Assembly (NCBI GenBank): GCA_964574215.1
Contig: CAZNLR010000041.1
Coordinates: 1 to 47,105, forward strand
Source of the DNA: GCA-2725625 sp964574215
Lineage (GTDB): Bacteria; Pseudomonadota; Alphaproteobacteria; Rhodospirillales; UBA2165
Reading direction: 5' to 3'
Length of the DNA: 47,105 nt
Both the position numbers and the translations under genes were made by a program. Positions 33,738 through 42,246 of this stretch are shown piece by piece; within the stretch, counting starts at the first letter, position 1, and each line of letters begins with the position of its first letter. Below the pieces are notes generated by a model. It did not search any database and was not told the origin of the DNA. It saw only the letters and a program-made list of their open reading frames with translations.

Positions 33738-33889
33738 AAAAAACGCCAGTGCGCGAAACTCGCGGACTGGCGGCGCCCTTTGTAAATTCCGTTGGCTAAA
33801 TCTTGATTTAATTCGGCGCCAACAAGGACGTTGCAACTCAATTGATTGATTGAGGCGCGCAACTTATAAATTTGCGTCTACTTAGTCAA
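33738..33889 (-). ncRNA. Candidate short transcript or attenuated leader upstream of ffh
   Basis: On the minus strand a -35-like TTGACT (33889-33884) and a TATAAG (33868-33863) with a 15-bp spacer precede a Rho-independent terminator. The terminator stem is CGCCAGT/ACTGGCG (33744-33750 with 33766-33772) with an inner CGCG stem, followed by six T (A at 33738-33743). The predicted RNA is about 115 nt and would stop 54 bp before ffh. Either it is a small RNA or the ffh leader is subject to premature termination. It has no SRP-RNA motif. Confidence 0.4.
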
Positions 33890-34304
33890 GGTGACTTTTA
33901 AATCAGTCAAGCACCTTGTCCCGATTAAAACACTTCGTTGTACTGCACTTTAACTTTCGCTAATAACTTGACGCCAAACCCGTATTAATTCTGGTGTAGA
34001 CCCTAATTTAGATATCGCCAATATGCTTTAAATGTTATGGCCAAGATCAATCAAGGGAATTGTACTTATTTAGAGTAACATAGTATGCACTATTTAGCAT
34101 TACCATTCCCTAAAGAAAAATAAATGGTGACTTATTCTGGTAAGGCTTTAAAAGTCATAGAAGAGTCAATTAACCTCTACACATATACTGGTTCTTACTT
34201 ATTTGGTAATGCATTTTAGAATTATTAAATTATAGTTTAGGTAATACCTTAAGTTTTGGGGGCGATCTTAGGGTTCGAAAATTATTTCGTTTGGAGGGAA
34301 AGTC
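33890..34304. other. AT-rich intergenic region without recognisable genes
   Basis: Low-GC DNA between divergent ffh and the XRE regulator gene. I see no ORF, no tRNA and no clear repeat. It probably carries the promoter of the regulator. The ribosome site TTGGAGGGAAA at its right end belongs to the next gene. Confidence 0.4.
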
Positions 34305-34739
34305 ATGAAAAGAAGAAGAAGAACAATCAAGGACGACGGGCCGGATCCGATCGACAAATTCGTCGGGTCAAGGGTGCGGGCTCGAAGAGTTGGCCTTCGC
34401 ATCAGCCAGACCAAGCTGGGCGACGCCATCGGCGTGACATTTCAACAAGTTCAGAAATATGAAAACGGCACCAATCGGATCGGCGCCAGCAATCTTTACA
34501 AAATTTCCAAAGCGTTGAGCGTTGAGGTCGCTTTCTTTTTCGAAGGTGTGGAAGAACTGGACGAAGCGGCCCTGCAAAATCTCGATTTATCTGACATCCC
34601 CCAGGCGCCTTTTGAAGAAGACCCCATGTCATCCCGGGAAGCCATAGAACTCATGCATAATTATTTCCGCGTCCAGGACGAAGATGTTCGAAAACGCCTT
34701 TCCCAATTTGTCAAAACCTTGGCAAAAAGCAAAGAATAG
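34305..34739 (+). CDS. XRE-family transcriptional regulator
   Basis: 144 residues from an ATG with an excellent TTGGAGGGAAA site. After a basic start (MKRRRRTIKDD) comes the Cro/CI helix-turn-helix: PIDKFVGSRVRARRVGLRISQTKLGDAIGVTFQQVQKYENGTNRIGASNLYKISKALSVEVAFFFEG. The QTKLG...TFQQVQKYENG helix pair is the DNA-reading part. This type is common in alphaproteobacteria, with a C-terminal helical part (DEDVRKRLSQFVKTLA) likely used for dimer formation. Targets are unknown. It could be self-regulated or act on the next gene, a related protein. Confidence 0.9.
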   Translation: MKRRRRTIKDDGPDPIDKFVGSRVRARRVGLRISQTKLGDAIGVTFQQVQKYENGTNRIGASNLYKISKALSVEVAFFFEGVEELDEAALQNLDLSDIPQAPFEEDPMSSREAIELMHNYFRVQDEDVRKRLSQFVKTLAKSKE

Positions 34740-34941
34740 CCGGCGACACCGGCAGATTCACCAAAGTCCCAAAGAATAGCGTTCTTCAAATGCTAATTTA
34801 GATACAATTTTTATTTGTATCAATTTTCCTTTTTGTTGATAAGTACTTGTGTTATACCGCAAGTGGCGATTCTGAATAGAATACGATTAATAATTGTATT
34901 TTTTCAAACAGTATAAAATGCCCGGTATAAAGCGAGGAATA

Positions 34942-35382
34942 ATGGTCGAAAGACTGCCCCCCATCGACGACAAAGCAATAGACGACAGGGAAATTGTCCG
35001 AAAATCCACCAACAATGACTTCGCGAGCCCCGTAATCGGCAGCCGAATTCAAGCCTTGAGACAATCTGGCGATATTGATATCCGCGATATCGCGAAACGG
35101 CTGAATTTGAACAAAAAGCAATTGATGGAGGTTGAAGAAGGAGCGCTGGTTGCCGACGTTCGAATGCTCCTCCTTCTCTGCGACATCTATTCCGTCGATG
35201 CCAATTATTTTTTCCAGGATTTAAACGGTATATCCAATGACGGAAAATATACGGATTTGAAGCCCCATCAAACCAAGGACCTAAAACGCCTGTTCAATGC
35301 CTATCTCAGTCTATCCGACCGGATGCTGCAGAAAAGCCTGGTAGACTTGGCGGAATCGGTTGGCGCCTCCGTCAATAAATAG
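34942..35382 (+). CDS. Second, diverged XRE-like helix-turn-helix protein
   Basis: I choose the ATG at 34942 (MVERLPPIDD) because GCGAGGA lies just before it; in-frame starts at 34918 (ATG) and 34894 (TTG) lack a ribosome site. 146 residues. An N-terminal disordered stretch precedes VIGSRIQALRQSGDIDIRDIAKRLNLNKKQLMEVEEGALVADVRMLLLLCDIYSVDANYFFQDL, a lambda-repressor-like fold. The C-terminal segment LKRLFNAYLSLSDRMLQKSLVDLAESV resembles the tail of the regulator just upstream. The recognition helix differs from the upstream copy, so it probably has different targets. The gap of 202 bp between them is AT-rich and featureless. Confidence 0.82.
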   Translation: MVERLPPIDDKAIDDREIVRKSTNNDFASPVIGSRIQALRQSGDIDIRDIAKRLNLNKKQLMEVEEGALVADVRMLLLLCDIYSVDANYFFQDLNGISNDGKYTDLKPHQTKDLKRLFNAYLSLSDRMLQKSLVDLAESVGASVNK

Positions 35383-35392
35383 ATCGCTTTGG

Positions 35393-35398
35393 TATAAT
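35393..35398 (+). promoter_or_regulatory. Candidate -10 element of the ferredoxin-like gene
   Basis: A TATAAT preceded by TTGG lies 43 bp before the ATG at 35441, with no clear -35. Confidence 0.3.
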
Positions 35399-35440
35399 AC
35401 CTGCTGGCAAGTCCAAGGTTGGGCCTGCTAGAGTGACCGA

Positions 35441-36142
35441 ATGTCAACGTCCAAAATTGAATTTTCAAAAATCGAACAATTGGTGAAAGGCTCCCATCTA
35501 AGGTGCTGCGGCGGATTTCACGTGTCGGAACTTCCCGAAGCGGCCGTCGATATACCGACCGCCGTCGAAACCGTAATCCTGGTCGGCAATACCGGCGGTG
35601 CGTTCTGGCGGCAATTTCGTGCAGCGAAGCCAAAAGAACCCCATCCCATCAACCGGTGGACCCGGGATACCATTCTGGATATCGCCGGTCAGCTTGGCGC
35701 CGAGACGATTTTTCCTTTTGACGGACCGCCGTTTCCACCGTTTCAAAAATGGGCGCAAGGGGCCGAGGATGTGTTTCCTTCCCCCATCGGCCCCTTGGTT
35801 CACCGGGAATTCGGTTTGTGGCATGCCTATCGCGGTGCCCTGCTGTTCCAGGAGAAAATCGATCTGCCGCAAAGAGCCGAAAAACAACTTTCACCCTGTG
35901 AACAGTGCACCGAAAAACCCTGCCTGACCTCTTGCCCGGTCGATGTGTTTTCGGGCGATCCGTTCAACTTCGGAGCCTGTGTCAATTACGTGAACAGCCA
36001 GGCGGGAATTGAATGCCGGTTTAACGGCTGCCAGGCCCGGCGCGCCTGTCCGGTGGGCAGCGATCATTGCTATGAGCCGGATCAAGCGGCCTATCATATG
36101 AAATTCTTCCTGGAGAATGTCGAACGTTTCATCTCCGACTAG
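35441..36142 (+). CDS. Ferredoxin-like 4Fe-4S protein
   Basis: 233 residues. The N-terminal 150 residues include AVETVILVGNTGGAFWRQF and HPINRWTRDTILDIAGQLGAETIFPFDGPPFPPFQKW and are not a known enzyme domain to me. They resemble the part before the iron-sulphur domain in QueG-like proteins, without the cobalamin-binding features. The C-terminal part holds a cluster motif CEQCTEKPCLTSCP (CxxCxxxxCxxxCP) and a second cysteine group with GACVNYVNSQAGIEC and CQARRACPVGSDHC. It probably carries one or two 4Fe-4S clusters and works in electron transfer. No redox partner is next to it; dapF follows 69 bp downstream. Confidence 0.8.
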   Translation: MSTSKIEFSKIEQLVKGSHLRCCGGFHVSELPEAAVDIPTAVETVILVGNTGGAFWRQFRAAKPKEPHPINRWTRDTILDIAGQLGAETIFPFDGPPFPPFQKWAQGAEDVFPSPIGPLVHREFGLWHAYRGALLFQEKIDLPQRAEKQLSPCEQCTEKPCLTSCPVDVFSGDPFNFGACVNYVNSQAGIECRFNGCQARRACPVGSDHCYEPDQAAYHMKFFLENVERFISD

Positions 36143-36211
36143 ATGGCCGGCGCATGCATTCTCGCTCATTCTTAATGGACATCTCAGGCGATCAGGCCTA
36201 TATCGCCCCCT

Positions 36212-37036
36212 ATGACAGCTTTGAAATTCATAAAAATGCATGGCCTGGGCAATGATTTTGTCGTTTTCGACGCGCGCCATAGCGGCTTGGACTTAACGGA
36301 GGCGCAGGCCCGCGCCGTTTCCGACCGGCGCACGGGTGTCGGCTGCGATCAGTTGATCGTCATGGAACCGGCCCGGCGTGACGGCGCCGATCTGTTCATG
36401 CGCATCCGCAATGCGGACGGCGGCGAGGTCGAAGCCTGCGGCAATGCCACCCGCTGTGTCGCCCGCCTGGTCATGGATGAAAAAGGTGCGGACCGGGCTG
36501 CGATTGAAACGGCGGCCGGTTTGCTGGAAGCCCAAGGCTCTGGTGAAGGTCTCATCACGGTGGATATGGGACCGGCGCAACTTCAGTGGCAGGAGATTCC
36601 GCTCTCCCAGAAGACAGATACCTTGTCTCTGGATATCAGCGAAGGTCCCCTGGCAAACCCGGTCGCGGTCGGCGTCGGCAATCCCCACGCCGTCTTCTTC
36701 GTTGAGGACGCCAGCGATGTCGATTTGGCAACGGTCGGACCGATACTGGAACACCATCCCCTTTATCCCAACCGGACCAATGTCGAAATTGTTGAAGTTC
36801 GGGACAGCGGCAATTTGCGCGTCCGGGTTTGGGAACGGGGCGTCGGCATCACCCAGGCCTGCGGCACCGGCGCCTGTGCATCCCTGGTCGCGGCTGTCCG
36901 CCGGGAATTGTGCGGCCGGGCGGCCGAGGTGGAACTGGACGGCGGTGTTTTGTCGATCGAATGGCGGGACGACAACCACATCTTGATGACCGGCCCGGCG
37001 GCGCTGAGCTTTACCGGCACATGGTTCGTGACATGA
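36212..37036 (+). CDS. dapF: Diaminopimelate epimerase
   Basis: 274 residues, normal length. It converts LL-DAP to meso-DAP for lysine and peptidoglycan. MTALKFIKMHGLGNDFVVFDAR is the standard N-terminus. The two catalytic cysteines are Cys76 in VEACGNATRC and Cys217 in TQACGTGACAS, and VGVGNPHAVFF is also typical. Its stop overlaps the mtaB start as ATGA, so the two are co-translated. Order dapF-mtaB-ftsY as in other alphaproteobacteria. Confidence 0.97.
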   Translation: MTALKFIKMHGLGNDFVVFDARHSGLDLTEAQARAVSDRRTGVGCDQLIVMEPARRDGADLFMRIRNADGGEVEACGNATRCVARLVMDEKGADRAAIETAAGLLEAQGSGEGLITVDMGPAQLQWQEIPLSQKTDTLSLDISEGPLANPVAVGVGNPHAVFFVEDASDVDLATVGPILEHHPLYPNRTNVEIVEVRDSGNLRVRVWERGVGITQACGTGACASLVAAVRRELCGRAAEVELDGGVLSIEWRDDNHILMTGPAALSFTGTWFVT

Positions 37037-38322
37037 CGGCGGAACCGCAAGTCGTCACCCTGGGTTGCCGCCTTAACGCGTATGAATCGGAAGTGATGCA
37101 CGATCTTGCGAAACGGGCCGGGTTGACCGATACGATCCTCGTCAACACCTGCACAGTCACCGGCGAAGCCGACCGTCAGGCCCGCCAAACCATCCGCAAG
37201 CTGCGCCGTCAGAATCCGGACGCCCGGATTATCGTTTCCGGCTGCGCCGCTCAGATCGATCCGGACAAATTCGCCGCCATGCCGGAAGTGGATAAGGTTC
37301 TGGGCAACCAGGAAAAGCTGGACCCAAATAGCTATTCACACGGCAGCGATCAGGCCGCAACGGGCGATGAGAAAATATTGGTATCCGATATTATGCAGGC
37401 GAAGGAAGTCGCCGGGCATCTGCTCAGCGGCTTCGAAACCAAGTCCCGCGCCTTTGTGCAAATTCAGCAGGGCTGCGACCACCGTTGTACCTTCTGCATC
37501 ATCCCCTTCGGACGCGGCGGCAATCGGTCCGTTCCCGTTGACGCCATCGTCCGGCAAATGAACAACCTCACCGAAGCCGGTTATAAGGAAGCGGTCCTCA
37601 CGGGCGTCGATATCAGCTCCTATGGCGGAGACTTACCGGGTTCGCCTTCTCTCGGACAAATGGTACGGCAGTTACTGGATCAGGTTCCCGAACTCCATCG
37701 GTTGCGGCTCAGCTCCCTCGACCCCGCCGCCGTCGACGACGATCTCATTACCCTGCTGGCAGAGGAACCGCGCCTGATGCCCCATATTCATCTCAGCGTT
37801 CAGGCCGGCAGCGATCTGATTCTCAAACGCATGAAGCGCCGCCACACCAGGAACGATGTCACTACTTTGTGCGACCGGCTGAAGACAGCCCGGCCCGAGA
37901 CCGTATTCGGCGCCGATCTGATTGCCGGATTTCCCACCGAAAGCGACACCATGCACCAGGAAACACTGGACCTGATTGACGCGGCGGGATTGACCTATTT
38001 GCATGTCTTCCCCTATTCACCCCGCCCCGGCACGCCTGCCGCCGATATGCCGCAGATCACCGAGGCCGTCCGCAAAGTCCGCGCCGCAGAAATCAGAGCC
38101 AAAGGAGAAATCCGGCAGGAGAGCTATTTCGATACCCTCATCGGGGCCACGGCGTCGTTGTTGGTGGAACGCGGCGGCCGGGGGTATACGGAAACCTACG
38201 CGCCGGCATCGCTCGATACCGGCAAGCAAAAGTCCACCCAAAAAATCAAGCAGGGCGACATCGTGCCGGTCACCATCACCGGCCACAACCAGGGAAGCCT
38301 GACGGCGGAAATCAATATATGA
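37033..38322 (+). CDS. mtaB: tRNA t6A37 methylthiotransferase MtaB
   Basis: From the ATG at 37033, overlapping the dapF stop by four bases, it has 429 residues. It converts t6A37 to ms2t6A37. The UPF0004 domain has Cys12 (VTLGCRLNAYESE), Cys40 (VNTCTVTGEADRQARQ) and Cys71 (SGCAAQ) as auxiliary cluster ligands. The radical SAM motif is CDHRCTFC at 148-155 in QIQQGCDHRCTFCIIPFGRG. FGADLIAGFPTES follows, and the C-terminal part is the TRAM-like domain (VERGGRGYTETYAP). The GCRLN pattern separates it from MiaB. Its stop overlaps the ftsY start as ATGA. Confidence 0.96.
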   Translation: MTAEPQVVTLGCRLNAYESEVMHDLAKRAGLTDTILVNTCTVTGEADRQARQTIRKLRRQNPDARIIVSGCAAQIDPDKFAAMPEVDKVLGNQEKLDPNSYSHGSDQAATGDEKILVSDIMQAKEVAGHLLSGFETKSRAFVQIQQGCDHRCTFCIIPFGRGGNRSVPVDAIVRQMNNLTEAGYKEAVLTGVDISSYGGDLPGSPSLGQMVRQLLDQVPELHRLRLSSLDPAAVDDDLITLLAEEPRLMPHIHLSVQAGSDLILKRMKRRHTRNDVTTLCDRLKTARPETVFGADLIAGFPTESDTMHQETLDLIDAAGLTYLHVFPYSPRPGTPAADMPQITEAVRKVRAAEIRAKGEIRQESYFDTLIGATASLLVERGGRGYTETYAPASLDTGKQKSTQKIKQGDIVPVTITGHNQGSLTAEINI

Positions 38323-39254
38323 GTAAAGATAAAAAGGGCTGGCTTTCCCGTCTGAAAGCGGGGCTGGGCAGAACCTCTTCGTCGATCACCCAGGGCATCA
38401 ACGATCTCTTCATCAAGCGCAAGCTGGACGACGAAGCTCTGGAAGAGCTCGAGGAAATTTTGATTGCTGCGGACATTGGCGTCACCACGGCGGCCAAGTT
38501 GACCCAGTCAATCGCCGCCAACCGGTTCGGCAAGGAGGTTTCCCCGGAGGAAGTCCGGGAAGCGCTGGCCGATGAGATCGCGGAAATTCTGCGACCGGTG
38601 GCCAAGCCTCTGATTCCCGAACCCGAGAGAAAGCCCCACGTCGTGCTGGTATGCGGGGTCAACGGCAGCGGCAAGACGACCACCATCGGCAAACTCGCCA
38701 GCAATTTTAAAAATCAGGGCTTGAACGTATTTCTCGCGGCCGGCGACACCTTCCGGGCCGCCGCCGTAGAACAGCTGAAAATTTGGGGCGAACGCACCGC
38801 TTGCCCGGTGATCGCCACGGAAACCGGCAGGGATGCTGCCGGGCTGGCGTTCGATGCCCTTGATCAGGCGCGCATCGGCGGCGCCGATCTGTTGCTCATC
38901 GATACGGCGGGACGGCTGCAAAACAAGAGAGAGCTGATGGATGAGCTGGAGAAAATAGTTCGCGTCCTCCGCAAACTGGACGAAACCACACCCCATTCCT
39001 GTCTTCTGGTGCTGGACGCCACAGGCGGTCAAAACGCTCATTCCCAGGTCGAGATATTTTCCGATATGGTTGACGTTTCAGGTTTGGTGCTGACCAAGCT
39101 GGACGGTTCCTCCAAGGGTGGTGTCCTGGTGGCGCTGGCTGAAAAGTTCGCCAAGCCGGTTCACGCCATTGGCGTCGGAGAACAGGCCGAGGATTTACGG
39201 CCCTTTGACGCCGATGATTTCGCCCGTTCGCTGATGGGTTTGGAAGACCGGTAA
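38319..39254 (+). CDS. ftsY: SRP receptor FtsY
   Basis: 311 residues, the short form without an acidic A domain. It pairs with Ffh at the membrane to deliver ribosomes to SecYEG. N domain: LKAGLGRTSSSITQGINDLF. G domain: GVNGSGKTTTIGKLAS, AAGDTFRAAAVEQL, DTAGRLQNKRELMDEL, TKLDGSSKGGVLVALAEKF, and C-terminal GVGEQAEDLRPFDADDFARSLMG. ATGA overlap with mtaB. Confidence 0.97.
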   Translation: MSKDKKGWLSRLKAGLGRTSSSITQGINDLFIKRKLDDEALEELEEILIAADIGVTTAAKLTQSIAANRFGKEVSPEEVREALADEIAEILRPVAKPLIPEPERKPHVVLVCGVNGSGKTTTIGKLASNFKNQGLNVFLAAGDTFRAAAVEQLKIWGERTACPVIATETGRDAAGLAFDALDQARIGGADLLLIDTAGRLQNKRELMDELEKIVRVLRKLDETTPHSCLLVLDATGGQNAHSQVEIFSDMVDVSGLVLTKLDGSSKGGVLVALAEKFAKPVHAIGVGEQAEDLRPFDADDFARSLMGLEDR

Positions 39255-39314
39255 TTGACCCGTTCCGGCGCCCATTTTCCCCGCCGGCACCTTCAATTTT
39301 CACTTGATTTGTGG

Positions 39315-39320
39315 TATAAT
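39315..39320 (+). promoter_or_regulatory. Candidate promoter -10 (TATAAT) after ftsY
   Basis: A perfect TATAAT, with TTCAAT 17 bp upstream as a weak -35. It would drive the small gene at 39436 with a leader of about 110 nt. Confidence 0.4.
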
Positions 39321-39435
39321 GTAGCCTTAGACGCATATGGCCGGCTCCAAGAATAATAATAAACTACCTACGTTCCAATAATAAGAAATTGGGATGCATT
39401 GATACTCAGTAGAGTTGCATCGGAGGACCAATGTC

Positions 39436-39648
39436 ATGGAACCACTAAATCACGGCCTAATCTATCAAACGGATATTCCGGTTTCGGAACTGACGGGATG
39501 GCTTGAAGACAATTGCCATGGCGACTGGGCCGTGGAAGTCGACCAGCCCGACAAGGATCCGCTGGAAATGGACCCATCCGAAGTCAATTTAATTATTCTG
39601 TTCGAAAAAAGTGCGGACAAGCACACGTTCCTGACCGATTTTGCCTAA
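39436..39648 (+). CDS. Small acidic protein, unknown
   Basis: 70 residues from an ATG with a clear GGAGGA site; an in-frame TTG at 39415 lies before that site and is rejected. It begins MEPLNHGLIYQTDIPVSEL and contains LEDNCHGDWAVEVDQPDKDP and VNLIILFEKSADKHTFLTDFA. It looks like a small alpha/beta protein with two strands carrying WAVEV and VNLIILFE. No family is recognised. The promoter-like element and good ribosome site make it a likely real gene. It is followed by a convergent small gene. Confidence 0.7.
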   Translation: MEPLNHGLIYQTDIPVSELTGWLEDNCHGDWAVEVDQPDKDPLEMDPSEVNLIILFEKSADKHTFLTDFA

Positions 39649-39683
39649 ATGGTAACGTTTGAACGCCGAGGTCGAGACAACAG

Positions 39684-39977
39684 TTAAATGCGAATATTCA
39701 GATAAAATCCGCGTGGCACATCGTGGCGGAGAGGTTTTTCCGAATCTAGATGACGGTTCAGCCGGTCGATGGCGCGATGGAATTCAGGATCGTCCATAGG
39801 CCTGGTCACCCGGGCCTGGTTTTCCACTTCACGGGAGGCGTGATAGCCCGATAGGGCCTGCTGGCGTTCCGGACGTGCGACGGCATCGGCGGTGTTTCCC
39901 TGTGAAGTCTTCGGAAGATTTCTGGGAACATTCCCCGGCAGATTTGTTGATCCCACCACATTAAAGTTATCGTTCAT
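39684..39977 (-). CDS. Small hypothetical protein, unknown
   Basis: 97 residues from the ATG at 39977 (MNDNFNVVGSTN); a GTG at 39986 is also possible and neither start has a good ribosome site. The first 45 residues look disordered. The rest is charged and helical (DPEFHRAIDRLNRHLDSEK), ending PRGFYLNIRI. No family is recognised; the conserved-looking C-terminus and the codon use like that of neighbouring genes favour a real gene. It is convergent with the preceding small gene. Confidence 0.55.
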   Translation of the reverse strand: MNDNFNVVGSTNLPGNVPRNLPKTSQGNTADAVARPERQQALSGYHASREVENQARVTRPMDDPEFHRAIDRLNRHLDSEKPLRHDVPRGFYLNIRI

Positions 39978-40182
39978 TGCAGCCACTATGGCGCAAAAGG
40001 GTTAATGTTTTCTAAGGATGCGGCGAGATTCTACTGACGTTGAAACACCCTCGGGAAATTTATTTTGGCGAAAGTCATTTGCCCGTTCCCACTAAAAGCT
40101 TATAACATTCTCACAGGCCTACAATAACGATATAGAAACATGGAATTTCAATAAATTAGGGGCCAATGGCGAGGGCTAGTCA

Positions 40183-42237
40183 ATGACAACGGACGATCGG
40201 CGGTTCCAAAGTTTTCCCGGTCCCAGGGAGTTAGGGGGGGATTTAGGCGGCGAGATGGGAGACGATGACGGTCACGGGTTGACCGGGCATGGCAGAGAGC
40301 CGGGCCCTGATCTGGGCATGCCTCCCTTAAATCAAAATCGGGAAAATCCGGCGGAACGAAGTTTTTTAGGCGGTATCCGTGTGCGCACCCGTTTGTCGCT
40401 TTTCTTTCTCCTTTGCTTGGCCGCTCTTTGCGGCACCGGCGCTTTGTTCTACGTTGCCGATCGGAAACTTGATACCGCCCTGAGCCAAATGCGCGATGCC
40501 GGCGGCGTTGCCGGTTTGATCGCCAAAATCGAAGCGTCGACCCTGGCCATTCATAGCGACAGCCGGAACTTTCTGCTGAGCAAGGACACCCGCTACGCCG
40601 GCAACTACAAGAAGCGCGTCGAAGTATTGGCCCGCCATCTCAAGGATCTTCATGACATGCCGGCGGCGCTTGACGGACAGAAGCTGGTAACGACCTTGAA
40701 CGATGGCGTTACCCAACATGCCGGCCAGTTCCTCAACGTGGTAAAAATCCAAACCTTGCTGGGCGGCAGTTCGGGAGATAGCGGCGGCGGCCTGATCGGC
40801 AACGCGGCGGCAACGGCTTCCGACCTCCAGAAAATGTTCAAGAAAATCGGCAAAAGCGGTCTGACCGCTCAAATGGCCAAGTTGCGGGCCAGCGAAACCC
40901 GGCTGCAGCAGGCGCCGGAAGAGGCGGAAATCAAAAAATTCAAATCCGGCATCACCGAGCTGAATGGCATGGTTGGCAGAACCGATCTGCCCAATGCACA
41001 AAAAAATTCTTTGTTGGGCATCGTCAAATCCTATCAATCCGATGTGGAGCAGTTCTCCCGGACTCAATCGATTTTGGCCAAGGAGATAACGCGGCTCGGC
41101 GAGATTAATACCTATCTTTCCCCCAATCTGGAATCCCTGATCACTTTTGCGGCGAATTTGTCGAAGTCGGCCGGAAATGCCGCCAACAGCGTGCAGATAG
41201 AAATCCGCAGATGGCTGGTGGGCGGCGGCGGCGGTATATTGCTGCTGGTATTGCTCATGGGCTACCTTTTGATGCGGAGCGTCACCAAGCCGGTGGAAAA
41301 AATCGCTGTCGCGGCCAATCAGCTTGCCCACGGGGACAGTTCCGCCGTCATTCCGGTTTTGGGCAATTATGACGAAACCGGGGAACTGGCCAATGCGTTA
41401 ACCTATTTTCGGGAAAACATGGCCCAGGCGGACCGGCTCCGGAAGGAACTGGAAACCCAGCTAAAACTCAAGGACCTGATGGTCGAGCAACATGCGGTAC
41501 AGCCGCCGGTTACGGCGCCCACACCCGAGGAAGAATCACCGGTCTTGGACGATCAGCCCCCACCGGCCGCTAAGATTGAAGAGGACTCCCGAGATTTGGT
41601 GCCGACGGAATCAGCCTCAGAGACCCTGCCCGAACCACTACCGGAATCGTTACCGGGCGTCAGCCCAATAACGGCCATCAGCCAATTGGTCACCCGCACC
41701 AGCCATGACGCCTCGTCCGCCGCATCCGAAGCCGAGCGCACCGAAACCATGGTCACCGGTCTAGATGTGGCGGCGGAAAAAATAGAGGATATCGAGGTCC
41801 TGATGATCGGTATCAGCGATCAAATGAGCCTGCTGGCGGTTCAGACGGCGTTGCTGGATGATACGGACGACGCGGAGAATTTGATCTTGCTGGACGACAA
41901 ACGGCAGGGGGGCGAAAGCGGCAAAAAGAGGCCGAAGCCGGGCGCCGGACAATCGGTCGGCGACCGGGTCGAAACCATCCACAACGGCACCAAACGGGCG
42001 GTCAAATCCATCCAGCAGGTGGGCGCCAGAATCGCCGAGGTCAATGATGTCGCCAAAGAGTTCGCCGCCGAGGCTTCAAAAGAGGCGCTCGAGGCAGCCA
42101 ACGAACTGTTGCGCCAATCGGAAGATTTGCGTGGTATGCTTGATTCTTTACTGGGCAAGGTTCAGCCCGATCAGACCGAACCCGCCCAACTGTCCGATCA
42201 ATCACGGGAACAGTCGGGGTCGGAAGGCGAAAGTTAA
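40183..42237 (+). CDS. HAMP-domain, chemoreceptor-like membrane protein with a degenerate signalling domain
   Basis: 684 residues. Residues 1-65 are a disordered, Gly/Asp-rich cytoplasmic extension. TM1 is at about 71-92. A helical periplasmic region spans 93-345, with an interrupted middle (SSGDSGGGLIGN). TM2 is at 346-366 and HAMP at about 366-418 (MRSVTKPVEKIAVAANQLAHGD). Then comes a Pro/Glu-rich linker at 440-495 and a helical hairpin (about 500-660). Where chemoreceptors have the CheA/CheW tip, this protein has ISDQMSLLAVQTALLDDTDD: the Q..LLA start is recognisable but the NAAIEAARAGE part is gone. No che genes are nearby. It is probably a receptor relative that has lost kinase control or uses another partner. 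Confidence 0.85.
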   Translation: MTTDDRRFQSFPGPRELGGDLGGEMGDDDGHGLTGHGREPGPDLGMPPLNQNRENPAERSFLGGIRVRTRLSLFFLLCLAALCGTGALFYVADRKLDTALSQMRDAGGVAGLIAKIEASTLAIHSDSRNFLLSKDTRYAGNYKKRVEVLARHLKDLHDMPAALDGQKLVTTLNDGVTQHAGQFLNVVKIQTLLGGSSGDSGGGLIGNAAATASDLQKMFKKIGKSGLTAQMAKLRASETRLQQAPEEAEIKKFKSGITELNGMVGRTDLPNAQKNSLLGIVKSYQSDVEQFSRTQSILAKEITRLGEINTYLSPNLESLITFAANLSKSAGNAANSVQIEIRRWLVGGGGGILLLVLLMGYLLMRSVTKPVEKIAVAANQLAHGDSSAVIPVLGNYDETGELANALTYFRENMAQADRLRKELETQLKLKDLMVEQHAVQPPVTAPTPEEESPVLDDQPPPAAKIEEDSRDLVPTESASETLPEPLPESLPGVSPITAISQLVTRTSHDASSAASEAERTETMVTGLDVAAEKIEDIEVLMIGISDQMSLLAVQTALLDDTDDAENLILLDDKRQGGESGKKRPKPGAGQSVGDRVETIHNGTKRAVKSIQQVGARIAEVNDVAKEFAAEASKEALEAANELLRQSEDLRGMLDSLLGKVQPDQTEPAQLSDQSREQSGSEGES

Positions 42238-42246
42238 GACCCTTTT

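Noticed and set aside
33738..33889. SRP RNA (4.5S) gene next to ffh
   Set aside because: The conserved GGTCAGGTCCGGAAGGAAGC core is absent on both strands.
39337..39384. 14-codon ORF (ATGGCCGGCTCC...) between ftsY and the next small gene
   Set aside because: Too short and without a clear ribosome site; could be a leader peptide but nothing supports it.
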